From Hamiltosporidium tvaerminnensis (Eukaryota; Microsporidia; Dubosqiidae): 64,000 nt of DNA. The stretch covers positions 310,001 to 374,000 of the forward strand of contig CM061254.1 of the NCBI GenBank assembly GCA_022605425.2, read 5' to 3'. The position numbers were made by a program, and so were the translations under genes. A model generated the notes under the pieces. The model had not been told where the DNA came from and searched no databases. It was given only the letters and a program-made list of their open reading frames with translations. The stretch's first letter is position 1. Each line of letters opens with the position of its first letter. Shown one piece after another: positions 49,861 to 61,953 of this stretch.

Positions 49861-52800
49861 TTTGTTTCCGTGATTGTATAGTTTAAAACCTTGTTTATTT
49901 TTCTAAATTTTTATTAAATAATATGTTTTTTACTTCCCAGTATGAATGCGAAACCGTTAAACCTGAGCTTCCTTTTTGGCCGTATAAAAAGTAAATGTTT
50001 GGATAGATTAATGATAAATTTAAATAGTTATTGTATGGATTTGAATTAGTTTTGAGTATATACGAGCGTTGGAAATGTCGTAGAGAATGCAATAATTCAA
50101 ATGTCTCAAATTTCTGATATAAATCGATAAATATCCTTAACCAATGATACCCTCTTACATATCAAAAGGTCTGAGAAGTCTGATTTGCTTAGACTCATTT
50201 GTCGTAGATAAAATTTTACTGTTGACTGTTTATTTGTGTGTGAAATCAGTCAAAACGGTAATATTAGAGTTAAATCCGGCGAGGGAATCTGCGTATAATG
50301 ATAATTTTTTTAGAGAGACCTAGGGTGATTTGTTAGAGAGAGGGTTTGGTTTATTTTAGCGAAAGGAAAATTTTGGAAATGGATGAATGTAAATTAACAA
50401 CAGAAAGTACAACAGGATTTTTCCTTCGGAAGATTATTTAATTTTTTTGAAAGTAGAAAAAAAATCAAAATGTTTTTTTCTGTGCTGTTGGAAGGAGCTA
50501 TTAATATACTTGTCGAAATTACTGAGACTTCTATTCTGTTTAAAACAACCCAGCATTTCGAATTGATAGAAATCTTATATACACCAAAAGGTACCAGGCT
50601 TCGTCATATTAGTGTTAATTTTTCTATTTATATTAGAATCTGAAATAGGAGTAAATAGAATGCCATCGAGCGAACATAGGATGCCATCAAAGAGAGACTT
50701 GCTAATTTAAACAGTTACTGTATTTTTTTTGCCTGTTATCGAGATTTTTTTTGGCGTAGGCATTTTTCTAGGGTGTAAATCTCAAATTCGATATTTCACC
50801 GAGAGTTAAAGGTGTATTTTACTCGGATCGAGGGGTTCTGTGGTGTATATAATTTCTAACTGCTTCCGAAAAACATTATTATTTGTTCCTAGGGGATAGA
50901 TAGGACACGTTTTATTTCACTTTTTTGTAATATGTGAGAAATTTGTGAAAAAATGACTTAATTTTTGTACATTGATTTATTACATTCACTATTTTTATTT
51001 GATTATAGCAAGAAAATCTAAAGTTGAAAGGTTTATGACGCAAAATCGTATTACTTCATAGATTGATAGTTATTTTGATTGATTTTTGCAAAAAGATATC
51101 TTGGACAGAAGATTTACCGAGAGTGCGAGCTAATGATTAACCCTAATTTAACCTTCCCCAACCCTAAATAGGCCTTCGAATCCATGGCCGATTAGAGGTT
51201 GAATGATATAAAAATACTTAAATTTTAAGATTCTAAACAAAATTTTTTTTAATAGTTGCAATATTTGAATTTGTTTTTTTTGATTTTTAAAATGTAAAAC
51301 ATATGGCTTTTTATAAACTACGGAGGTGTTATTTTTTCATAAAAAGAAAATATTTTAAATTTCCTGTCTATATATTCTAACTAAAATATATATAAATATT
51401 CAAATAAAAAGATGTAAAGAACCGTTTTTAAAGACGATCCTATGTAATATTTGCTTAAAGTATAATTTTCATAGCCAGTTGTAGTTTTCAACTGCATATT
51501 ATGTTATATTATATGTTAGTAAAAAAAATATTCTAATAATGCGAATTACATATCGAAATGGAAAGCGGATAAAGTCTAATGGAAGAAAATTTATGATAGA
51601 TATCTGCTAGAAAAAATTTCGCGTTGCACGGGTAAAAATGACGTTTTATTTAGAGGATAGAGCCAGTTATATAAACGAAGTCTTTTATCTTGGTACCTCG
51701 AAAAAGGTTACGGCATCCGGAAAAGTTGCCAAAAGGATCATCTCATTGATCGAAATATACTTTAGACCCGAGTATCTTATTAAAAATTGGAACACTAATT
51801 CATATTTTTTAACAAATAAGATGTCAAAAATATTTCTATGAGAAAAAAAACAAGCTGTTTAGATGAATAATGCTAAAGCTATAGGGAACTCTTTTTAAGT
51901 TCATATAAAAAATGAAACCGAACTAAAACCATTATGAATTGAACCGTAAAAACCTGCAACTAATGTATTAGTGTCCAAATAAAATATTTTAATTATTGTT
52001 TTGCATTCGCAGTTTCTATCTTGCCATAATATTATTTCTTGTCGAACCTATTCCACAACCAAATTTAAAAAAAATAAGAAATAACTTTTAATAACTTAAT
52101 TTTTTCAGTAAACTCTTCTATAATCAGAATTCACATTTGGTTGTTTATATTCCTGTCTTGAAGAGGAAAATCTATCGTCTTTTTAACAGGTAGAATTTCT
52201 TAAAAGGAAATAGTTTGTGACAAATCTGGAATTAGAAGACTTAAAAAACTTTAAAATTTCGAGAAACATACCTCAAGTATGAATCTCAATCAAAAATAGG
52301 TTTTTAAAGAAACAAGCGATATATACATCGAAAATGGTAAAGTATATGGGACAACTGTCACCCGTATTCTTAAGAAGTTATAGCAGATGATAGTAAAGAA
52401 AGGCACGCCAATGTTTTCTTCTATACATCTTAATGTTCATCTTAGTATAAAATAAATGCACCGGTAACCCATCTGAAAGTAATGCGATTAAACAAGAGAG
52501 AACGGAATACAGTGTAAAGGTTTGACATTGCCGGAATTATCAACATTTAAAGCAAAATACTGCAATTTAGACGATCACTGCCAATTATTCATAGGAAAGA
52601 ATTCAGATTGTTCTTGTTGATATATAGAAATTCTCAATTGATAATGGAAACTATAATTCTTCTCATAAATCTTTAAATAGCTTCTAAGTTTTTATTTGGG
52701 GTACCTTTTCAAAAAAATTCGGCAGCCGGTATTGTAAACGAACTTGGAAATTTTATTTTCTTTGAAAGTGCTCTTAGTATTTCAGAAAAAAAATAATAAA

Positions 52801-52983
52801 AGGGGTTTGTAAACGAACAAATATGTGTTTCTCACTGCATTTCTTTTATTAAAGAAAGAGAAAGTCACCTAAAAAATCTAAGGTAAGATGAGGGATGCAA
52901 CCAGACAACTATACGTAACCTGGCTATAAATTTAAGAACATTCTGGAAAATGGGATCGATTTATAATAGAAAATCATAATACC
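49861..52983. other. intergenic with possible retroelement debris
   Basis: No intact gene. Patches with less AT-biased codons occur at about 50560-50720, 51590-51800 and 52300-52620 (for example VFYLGTSKKVTASGKVAK at ~51660-51715). They sit upstream of the integrase relic on the same strand, so they could be earlier parts of the same Ty3/gypsy element, but I recognise no motif in them. Confidence 0.35.
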
Positions 52984-53485
52984 TACAATCAAACCCAGAG
53001 CAGGGCAAGAAACATGATCCCAACGGAAGCACTTATGGTCGGATATGCAAAAATGTTGTTAAATACTAAGAAAACCCAATTTATTAAGAATATTCTGCAT
53101 GTTCTGGTATAAAGAAATATCTCAAAAATACAGATCCAAACATAGAAATGACATGTGATGAAGATCAAGTAACTGTTATTAATAAGGTCTCTCGTAAAAA
53201 AGATATGCTTCTAACGATTTAATTAAATATCGAGACGAATATTTAAATCGTATGAAAAATGATGTAGATGTATACGGCTTTCGCTTTAAATTTTATAATG
53301 GTGATTTGGTGCTATCAAAGAGAGATTTAGATAGCACTAAAAAACTAAAAAAATGGTTGGCTTCTATGAAGAAAGGCTTTGGAAAGTTGTTTCCGTAGGT
53401 GGCATATGTGACTTTTTATTAGAAAGTGACGGCCCATAAAAAATTGTGTGCAAAACTAGTATTCAGATGTATCAATGGGATGAAT
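52984..53485 (+). mobile_element. Ty3/gypsy integrase C-terminal relic
   Basis: Three open pieces in changing frames give the end of a Ty3/gypsy-type integrase. From 52984, YNQTQSRARNMIPTEALM corresponds to the end of the catalytic core (Y/N-R-x-H-x-A-x-x-x-x-P-x-E-A pattern). From 53216, LIKYRDEYLNRMKND runs on into FYNGDLVLSKRDLDSTKK. After a frame change, FYEERLWKVVSVGG resembles the GPY/F module that closes this integrase class, and the relic ends near MYQWDE. Stops and frameshifts show that it is inactive. No long terminal repeat was recognised on either side. The assignment rests on motif order. Confidence 0.7.
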
Positions 53486-53613
53486 TGTCTCATATTGACA
53501 AAAATATGAATAATTAGAACCTCACTTTTTAAAAATATAGTTCTTATCTTTTAGAATAGAATTTTTTAATATTTTTTTTTCTATTTTACTCTTTAATGAC
53601 TGTTTTTTTCTTT
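53486..53613. other. T-rich sequence after the integrase relic
   Basis: Long T-runs on the plus strand. This would be the position of a 3' LTR, but I cannot recognise one. Confidence 0.4.
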
Positions 53614-53666
53614 TTTTTCTTATTTCTATTTCGTAAAAATAAAAAAAAATACGAAAATAAGAAAAA
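53614..53666. repeat. long inverted repeat with A-rich loop
   Basis: TTTTTCTTATTT...TTTCGTA and TACGAAAATAAGAAAAA are near-perfect reverse complements with one small bulge, around a loop of about 14 A/T bases. The stem is roughly 17 bp. It lies about 130 bp after the integrase relic and far from any gene, so a terminator role for a nearby gene is not indicated. Confidence 0.6.
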
Positions 53667-56140
53667 TCTTAAAAGAAGAAAAAAAGGCTTAAAAAATAAT
53701 TGGAGTAAATTTATGAATATATTTAAACAAAATTGACACATATAATATTTTTAGAGCTTTCAGTGCGAACTTTTTTTGTGGTTGTATAATTGGCAATGGT
53801 TGTGGAATAGGTTCGGCATTTCTTACATGAATATATTTTAACCATGCTATATCACCTTTCTCTTGCCATGCCAAAACACTCTATCTAACATTATTCAAAT
53901 ATTTAACAATAAATATCGTATATTAATATGGTCTCAGGATTTTTCTCATCATTCTTGTTAACTTGCACAGATCGAAGTAAGCAACTAATATAAGGAATAA
54001 AAAAAAAACAAATATCGTTAAATCTTATAGTTTTTTTTCCTAAAATTTATTTAAGTAGCTTAGATGTTATTTTTTTATTTTTATTGAAATATAGAGAAGT
54101 GTCAATTATAGCGAATCAGTAAAATAACCCGGAGATAATAAACAAAGCAAATAAATATAAATTACATTGAAATAAATTTCTTGGGTTTTCTTTATTGATT
54201 TTCTGGTTTCTTTTGGTATTGTTTTATTGCGATTTTTTATTTTTTCTGAAAACAGTCGTTTCTTACCAAAAAATACAAAATTTAATTTTTTTTAGTCCCA
54301 AAGGAACTGAAAGTGAGAAAATTCAGCTAAATCCTACATTGGACAGTGGTTATATTATATAGGATGACTAATAGGAAGAAATGTGATATTTCAAATTCGA
54401 AAGCTTTTTATTAGATATTCAACTCAATGAGATTTTATTTGTGGTGTGCCGCGTTAGGTCGTATGGCATGCTAAAATGATTTCTAAATATTTTAAACAAA
54501 TGATTTTTAATGTCTTTGATAGTTATAAAAAAAAATTAATGTTACCTAACAAGAAGATAGGCCCATTTACACTATTATGAAAAAAATTTTAACCGGCTAT
54601 ACGAAAAAAGTATACTTTTGGAATAATCGAATGTGATTTTGAATTATCTTAATCTTTAAATTGCCTTAAGATACAATATAAATATCAGATTTAAAAGCAA
54701 ACATCAATTAAAGTATTTCCAAAAACTTTGAAATGTTTAAAAGCCGAAAATAAAACCTATGGAAAACTCTCGAAAGCTATGATTTTCACAATTTTTAGAG
54801 ATCAAAATGTGAATAAAGCATAAAAAAAGTATTTCGAAGAAATATATATCCATCGTTTTTGTCTTGAGGTAATATTAATGTCAAAATATATATTGACCCA
54901 ATATTTTGTGTCAGAGTATGTTTTCGTGACAAAACCTCAATTTCAATGGAGTGTGATATGAAAATTTATGAATGTACATTTTATTTCAATTAGAACATAA
55001 TATTTAAATATATTATCAAAAAATAATGACAAAATATTTCAAGGGGCTGTAAAATATTTTATTAAAACTCATAAATTAAATATTTTTTTTAAATTATAAA
55101 GAATTATTATATCGAAATTTTTGTTTATCAAGAAATATAACAGTTATGAATTTTTTATTGAAAATTTTGATTTATTCCTCCTTCAATTATTCCTCTTAAA
55201 AATCGAAAACTTACGCGTTTTATATATCTTTACACAAGTCAATTAAAATGATTACTGAAATTTATATAATTGAGTTTATAAACTGAAAAAGTCTTGATAT
55301 ATTTCTTGTAAGACTGCTTTGTGTAAAATATTTAAAAAAATAATCAATCTTTTACTCATACTTTAATTTAAAAAGGTACATCGTTTTACATACACCTAAG
55401 AGGCATTCAAAAACTATACAATTATATCCGTTCTATTGTTTTTTTAATTAAAATTAAATTCTAGAATTAAAAAATGTATTCTTGAATACAAACAATTTAA
55501 TTATTTCTATTTTGGTTAAATAATAATGCAATATTTCTAATCGCTCTCATATTTCTTTTTTGGGTACAAAACTTACAAGTATCGATATTTTTTCGGTTTT
55601 TTGACCAACAACCTTTTTTTGCAAAATTTAATTGATTTAATAAAATATTTGAAAGTTATTGATTTTTGCTCTTATATATCTAGTTATAATTAAAAGAATG
55701 TTTTCTATATTAGAGCAGATGTCATAAAGATTATTTTTTATGAAAGTTTTGGCAAGAAGCTTTTTACAGATGAATTTTTCATTTTAAATAATCTAAGAAT
55801 ATTTAGTAAGATCTTTAAATTAGATTATATTAATTAAGATTTTCTAAATTATAGATGATTCTTTATGTTTCGATAAAATTATGAACTATTTGTAACATTT
55901 TAAAAGTCTATTATGCTTTTTTATAAGTATATGTAAGTAAAATTTATTTTATTATGAAATTGTTTAATCCATTTCTATTATCTTATTTTTTATAGATTCT
56001 GAAAAGTTGTAAGAAATTAGTAAATATTTTATAATTCCTCTTTGAATTAAGCATTGTCTAGGTCATAAAATAAATTAATTTCTATATTATTCCTTTATTT
56101 GGTAGAGGATGGATAACTATTTAAAAATTATCTAGGTTGC
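53667..56140. other. intergenic, no gene
   Basis: AT-rich sequence. A 61-codon minus-strand frame at 53689-53874 contains NAEPIPQPLPIIQPQKKF. It is slightly unusual but has no recognisable domain or start signal. Confidence 0.5.
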
Positions 56141-56720
56141 AATTAATATATGAAGCCGGAGGGCTAATCATTGTAGGGTTCTTGAAGTGATAAAAATGAT
56201 CCAAATTAGCTGTTGTTTCATGAAAGTAGGTATATGTCGATATGGTCTAAAGGGTGAATTCTCTTTTATAGACGTGGTTTATTGTTTTTATGTAATTTAA
56301 TCCGAGGTCAAGGCTAACAACTTATAGGTAATTTCCACTGAAACATAAAAAATGAGCCTTGTTCGCCTGATTTTCAAACTTGGGGGGGGGGGGGGTTTAG
56401 CTCGAAAAAACACTTTCTAGAAGCCAGGAAGACCTGGTTGCGTCTAAACCTAATGGTTAAAATTGCAAAATCAGGTAGAATTCATGTAAGTCAAATATAT
56501 ATTGAAGCTAGGTGGTTTTGTTGTTCGAAGAGTGTAGTAGTGGTTGAAATGCCGCAGATACTGGGATGTATAAGATGGGATTCAGCTTGCGATCCTACTA
56601 AATTCAGCATACATAAACGAGATTCTGCCAACTTCTCCGTCCTTTAAATAGAGTCTGAATACATATAGATTACGAACTTTAGGATGGCGGTATTGTAATC
56701 AATGCCGATATAGTGTTGGT
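56141..56720. other. GC-richer island with a G14 tract
   Basis: GC content rises above the flanks, and 14 consecutive G residues lie at 56382-56395. A plus-strand frame at 56438-56647 (69 codons, VKIAKSGRIHVSQIYIEARW) opens just after the tract. I do not recognise it and it has stops close on both sides. Probably the remnant of an insertion; no family can be named. Confidence 0.4.
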
Positions 56721-56927
56721 AAAATAGTTATTTATGTTAAACGGAAAGATGCGGTATTGTTGCGAAAAAAATATAAGCTCTACTGATTTTATAAAAATAA
56801 TTAATATTTGTTAAGTATTGTTCCGTTTAAATTTTAAAAATTTATCTTAGACCTATTTAGTTATTTGGTTACAATTATATCAAGAAAGAATATTAAAAAC
56901 ATTACTTGATGCATGTAAATGCCTGGT

Positions 56928-58462
56928 TTATTTAAAACTGAATATGGCATTCTTGTTAAATAAATTATTAATTTCGTTTCTGAATTCTGGGGCCAAATCA
57001 AAATTAATTTTCTCAAACATAACATTCCATAAAAACCTAATCGCACATTTATAAAATTTGGCCGAAATTCTCAATATTTTCATACTATCTAAGCTGAACT
57101 CATTTGCTAATATTTTTATTAAGCATTTTACAAAAAGATCGTAGTATAGAAGAAACTCTTTTTGGTGCAGAGTAAAAGCAATTTTCGTATTTATTTCCTG
57201 TATATAAAATCTTAATTCCGTTAAAATATTTTTATACATTATAATCCATTTAATTGTATCTAATCTTGTAAAACTTAAGCGATCAAAACCTAAGTACCTA
57301 GAAATCTGTGCAAATATTTTCTTGTTGCTAATTGTATCAACAGAATTATTCCATAAAAAAACATGTATTTTGACATATTCTTTAACGTCTAACATAAAGA
57401 ACAAATCGAAATATACTTTTTTTAAAGGGATGTTTGTAAAACGAGACTCATCAGCATTTTTTGAAACCAATTTACTTCTAAAGGAAAGATAAATTGGAAT
57501 AAAAATATCATCAGTTTTTAAACTCTCGAAAAATAAAATAAGAAAGTGAAAATGGTTTCTTGATCAGATAAAATTATTTTACAATTTTTTTTCTGATATA
57601 ATCGGCCTTTGTTAGGAAAATATATTTTTTCTTCTTCGATAGTCTCTCTGGATCTTGAACAGATAATATGGATAATAAATAAATTTCGAAACAAATGAAA
57701 AGGTTTTAGATCAGATTGAAGATATTTATCATTGATGAATGTACCAAATCCAAAAAGTTCTGGAAAAAAAGAAATATATAGCGACCTTTTAAAGTCATTC
57801 CATTGAAAAAGAATTAGTTTTTTTGTTTCATCAAAAATCCAAGCTAAGTCAGTTTCAGATGAAGAATGACAATAAAATCGCTCATATAATTCTAATCTTT
57901 TCAAATATAATTTAATATGTGAAATTAAAGTATAAAAATGAATTCCATTTACAGAAAAAATATGATGCAGTTCTTCACACATTTTAACAAAAACATATTC
58001 TATTTTTTGAGGTGACTTGGAATGAAACAGAAGCATATTGTCTATGGATAAAGAAAACTCGGAAGCTTTACGGGAACATGCTTGATTTGAATTATCCATT
58101 AAATTTTGTATAGAACACGGTGGCAATAATATTTGTGGTTCCTGATAAGAGAATTCTCCTTTTAAAAGAGCTGTGATTTTCGGATAGAATGAAGCCTTGT
58201 TTTTATCACCTTCAAGATGTGGCGTTGCTACAGTTTCTGAAGTTGCATTTGATTTAATTTTTTTTTCTTTTTCCGAATCTGGATTATCGCAATTATTATA
58301 TATTTTTTGTCTTTTGCATTTTTGAAACTCATAAATCATATCTTCTTCGCTTTCGGTATCTGTAATCAAACATCTTTCGGTATTAACTCTAATAATATCT
58401 GTGGCTAGTAAGGATTTGATTAACATTGAACTTAGTTGTACATAAAAAATTCGATTTATCAT
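56928..58462 (-). pseudogene. frameshifted member of an unrecognised gene family, paralogue of the 607-aa gene
   Basis: Two adjoining frames, 57518-58462 (314 codons from an ATG) and the frame ending at 56928, together form one gene. The downstream frame has no ATG near its beginning and stays open upstream to a TGA at 57564-57566, so both frames are open together at about 57521-57563. One base is missing relative to a continuous frame, most plausibly in the A5 run at 57529-57533 (T5 on the coding strand). The joined product would be about 510 residues. It has a weakly hydrophobic N-terminus, an acidic and polar region at about 30-105, then a helical region. The helical part aligns with the intact neighbour: SLYISFFPELFGFGTF against SLRFIFYNLLFGIENF, and RLDTIKWIIMYKN against RLETMIKWTHSKI. 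No C-run precedes the ATG. Function unknown. It may be a decaying gene or a homopolymer sequencing error. Confidence 0.7.
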
Positions 58463-60129
58463 GGATAAAAAATAGTTCCTAGTTTTTTATAAATGGAATT
58501 TAAATAATATATTAAATATTAAACAAATTAAATTGCTCTATTAAGATTGCTCTTCGAATTTAAATTATTATTTGATTTTGAGAAATAAGAGAAAGCTGTA
58601 TATTATCACATATTATGAATTAAGAACATTCTAATTTTAGTGATTTTGAATCATTTTAATTACCAAGAAAGTATTTTAAATTAGCGCAATTAATATTAGA
58701 AACTAGACAAAGAAATATTAATATTTTAGATTAAATCGTGATTTAAATTGATTTTTTTTATAAATCTTGTAAACTATACAAATATTTTTATCAGATAGTT
58801 AAAATCAAGTTGATACTCCAAAATGTTTGAATTAAAATCAACTCATATTCAGCATTCATTATTTGTGTTGACTTATAAAAGAAATCAGGAATACTTTAAA
58901 ATTAAATCTATTAAAATGCAGTTTTACTATTTGCGAATTTTAAATCAAAACATATTCTACTGTTATAAATTTGATACTATATTTTTATTTTTAAAGATAT
59001 ATTTCAAAAAAATATAACTGACTAGGTTTCATCCTAATATTCCTAGTCATTTAATTCCTAAAATTGTTTTAATAAAATGCAGAGGAGTTTATTCAAATAT
59101 ATGATTAAAACAATGTTTTAATGCTCATCGTAAACAATTACTATATTTTTCAAAAAAAGGTCGAAATACTGATACTAAATTTCAAAACATACAGAGCTGA
59201 ATGTGTTAGAACGAAAAAGTTTTTATAGTAATGCGAGATAAAAAATAAAATTGAATTATTCGAGAGTTTATTTGAGTAACTTGAAGTTAAAATTTATAGT
59301 CTGTTTTCGAGTATATAAATCATATTTGAAATAAAATAAATGTCTTGTTTTTTTACAAAAGTAATATGTGTGATTTTTTTTTAAGAACTATATCTAGACT
59401 TTGACTCTCACTTAGACAAATGCTCTTAGACAATTTATCAAAATCCCTTAGATATCTAAATCGAAAAGTATTTCCCTTGGAATTTAAGATTTGCCGTTTA
59501 ATGCGAAAAAATTTCTAGATTTTCTGTATCATAGATTGCCTGGTGTGTGATTGTAAATAGACACTCACTTTAGATTCCCAAATAGACCACATCATATGAA
59601 CATATTCTGCTGCTTCAAAATAAAAAAAACATCTAGCCAAAATCACATAGCCGTCATAATGTCATACTAACAAATATTCCCCGTGGCGTAGTTTTTTTAA
59701 ATTATTGAAAGGTAAGTATTTTGCCTACCCAGGCTCAGTCACTACCATAGTGAATAAAGGTAGATTTACATATTTTTAAATCGAATTTTTTATAGCTGCA
59801 GCCGAAATCTTCGAATATATTGAATTAAAAACTATTAATTAAGGTTTGAAAAAAGTTTCGGCTTTCTATAAACTATCTTTTACTCATAGCAATTCTCTAT
59901 AGAACAATCAGAAAATTGATTTTTGTCGTTTCAGAGATTTAAAAAATGACGATTGCACTATTATACCAAATTTTTATACAAATCAATATTTACCAAAAAA
60001 TTTGATTTGTATCAAAATTAAAGTCTTATATATAAAAGATTTTTTTATACGATATAACAACAATATCAAGATAAAAGACATGTAAATTTATTTGTAAAAT
60101 TATAAATACGAATATAAAATCAAGTTGGT
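58463..60129. other. spacer between the two paralogues
   Basis: About 1.7 kb. A 64-codon plus-strand frame at 58823-59017 starts with ATG but has only AT-driven composition and no motif. A GC-richer stretch at about 59560-59760 (including TGGCGTAG and CTACCCAGGCTCAGTCAC) is unassigned. Confidence 0.5.
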
Positions 60130-61953
60130 TTAATGATAATATAACTTCATCAATAAATAATGCACATATTTTAGGATTTTTCGACTTCTCTCGAGATAGA
60201 AATTGTCTCGCAATTTATGGTGACTATAAATAATTTTTGAATGAGTCCATTTTATCATAGTTTCTAATCTAAACAAAACCTCAATAAATTCCTCGTTTTC
60301 GATTTCAATTTTCTCCTTATTATCGTAGTTAGTCGAAATCTTTATTAAATCTTCATTAAAATCTGAATATATTGTGGAGAAATTCGATATCTTTTTCATT
60401 AAATTATAAGTTCCAATATATTGTCTAATCAAATCCATGTCTTTTAAATTCAAAAAAAACTTTTTGAAAAAATATTTTTGATTTGAAAACGATGACTCCG
60501 AAGAACTCATAACGTTGGATTTATAGAATTCTATGGCACTGGTCGCATATTTATTATTGAAATCGCGTAAAAATACACATTGGCAAAGAATGTTTAATTG
60601 CAGACAATAAATCTTTTTTTTATGACGTAATCTCTTAATACCTCCTATATCATTAAAATATATCAAGCTACCTATAATAATATAAAAGTGTTTCCTGCTA
60701 TCAAAGTTTTCGATTCCAAAAAGCAAATTATAAAAGATAAATCGAAGTGAAAAAACAAAACTATTATATTTGAAACAAAAAATATTTTTAAGTCCAACGA
60801 AATCAACAAGATTTGAATGCCAGATTTCTAATAATTTAAACATAAAACTAACATAAACCACATGATTTTTTTTAACAACTATCGAGCCTTTGTTGTAGGA
60901 ATAAATAAAAAAATAAATTTCATTTAAAATACGATATTTTTTTAAGTTTGAAATATTTTCTTCGAAATTCCTTAAATCTAATTCCCTGAGAAAATTATTC
61001 ATTTGTTCGTTTGATAAATTTTTCATATTTTTTTTTTCAAAACAAATTATCTTTTTTGCAAATTCAAAATAAGGAATTAAATCTTCGTGTCTTTTTATTC
61101 GTTTATATTGCATTGAATGTATTTTCCGGGAAAGTAGATTTTCAAAACACCTTTCTTCTGCAAATCTTAAAAAATTAGAGGATATATCTTCACATGTATT
61201 TTTAGAAATAATCTCTTCGATGGTTTCGTGCAAATAACCAATATTCCGAATTGCCTTTATTTTATCAGAATCGCTGATCGGTGGAAATTTATGACGTTTA
61301 TTAAAATTTTGTTTGACATTCAAGTTCAGTAATGTATCTTTCCTTTTTTTCTGATTAAGTTCATTTTTTTGTAAAAACCTAATATTTTTGCTTTTTTCTA
61401 TATCTTCTCCACATACCGTATTTTCTTTTCTGTTTTCATTTTCTTGTGGTATTTTATGTGTCAAATCGGATTTGGAATAGTAATTATGAGATTGTTTATT
61501 ACTAACTTGTACATATTCAACCTTACCTTCTAATACGTTTTTTAAAATGCATTTATTAGTAATGGATGTTTTACCTTTTTGCAGCGTATTATCAGACGAT
61601 GTATTATTTGGTTGAACACTGTTTTCTGAATAATCTACATTGTATTTTTCAATTTCTGATGTCGAAAAGTCTACCAATACATCCGCAAATAATGGATCGG
61701 GTTCTGTTTTTTCGCTTCCCAGGCAAAAACCTTCGTCATATGTATATGAATAGTTTTCGAATCCTGATTCTAAATTAGGATCATTGTATTCCTCCTCATC
61801 TATTAAAAACAAACTTTCGGATGAAAAAGTATTAGAATATTCGTTTATTTCAAACCTATCACGTTCTTGAGAATTATCTGATAAATGTCCTAACCAACTA
61901 CATAGAGTTTTTTTAGGAATAAAAATCAACAAAAGTTTTAAAATAAGTTTCAT
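60130..61953 (-). CDS. unrecognised 607-aa protein with signal-peptide-like N-terminus, paralogue of the frameshifted neighbour
   Basis: I do not recognise the family. The chain begins MKLILKLLLIFIPKKTLCSW, a hydrophobic stretch of signal-peptide type, which would send the protein into the secretory pathway. Residues about 25-115 are acidic and rich in D, E, S, N and Y. Residues about 115-225 are polar, with a basic segment (NQKKRKDTLL...NKRHKF) just before residue 225. From about 230 to the end the sequence is helical, with alternating hydrophobic and basic residues. It aligns in its last ~270 residues with the frameshifted neighbour about 1.7 kb downstream on the same strand: FYKSNVMSSSESSFSN against SFRSKLVSKNADESRF, plus the blocks cited there. 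The acidic N-terminal part is longer here. No C-run precedes the ATG (AAAACCGTAATG), unlike the housekeeping genes. A lineage-specific secreted protein is plausible but unproven. Confidence 0.75.
   Translation of the reverse strand: MKLILKLLLIFIPKKTLCSWLGHLSDNSQERDRFEINEYSNTFSSESLFLIDEEEYNDPNLESGFENYSYTYDEGFCLGSEKTEPDPLFADVLVDFSTSEIEKYNVDYSENSVQPNNTSSDNTLQKGKTSITNKCILKNVLEGKVEYVQVSNKQSHNYYSKSDLTHKIPQENENRKENTVCGEDIEKSKNIRFLQKNELNQKKRKDTLLNLNVKQNFNKRHKFPPISDSDKIKAIRNIGYLHETIEEIISKNTCEDISSNFLRFAEERCFENLLSRKIHSMQYKRIKRHEDLIPYFEFAKKIICFEKKNMKNLSNEQMNNFLRELDLRNFEENISNLKKYRILNEIYFFIYSYNKGSIVVKKNHVVYVSFMFKLLEIWHSNLVDFVGLKNIFCFKYNSFVFSLRFIFYNLLFGIENFDSRKHFYIIIGSLIYFNDIGGIKRLRHKKKIYCLQLNILCQCVFLRDFNNKYATSAIEFYKSNVMSSSESSFSNQKYFFKKFFLNLKDMDLIRQYIGTYNLMKKISNFSTIYSDFNEDLIKISTNYDNKEKIEIENEEFIEVLFRLETMIKWTHSKIIYSHHKLRDNFYLERSRKILKYVHYLLMKLYYH

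Noticed and set aside
50669-50690. GATGCCATCAAAGAGAGAC, similar to GGTGCTATCAAAGAGAGAT at 53303
   Set aside because: The similarity covers only about 19 bases and the flanks do not align. Too short to claim a second integrase copy.
51137-51172. CCCTAA-like words suggesting an interstitial telomere repeat
   Set aside because: Only two imperfect words occur, not in tandem, so they cannot be told from chance.
57471-57520. Two separate genes instead of one frameshifted gene
   Set aside because: The second frame has only a TTG at its apparent start, is open upstream of it, and both pieces align co-linearly to one paralogue.
58823-59017. 64-codon ATG-started plus-strand frame between the two paralogues
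   Set aside because: Composition is chance-like and no homology or start signal is visible. It is kept only as part of the spacer description.
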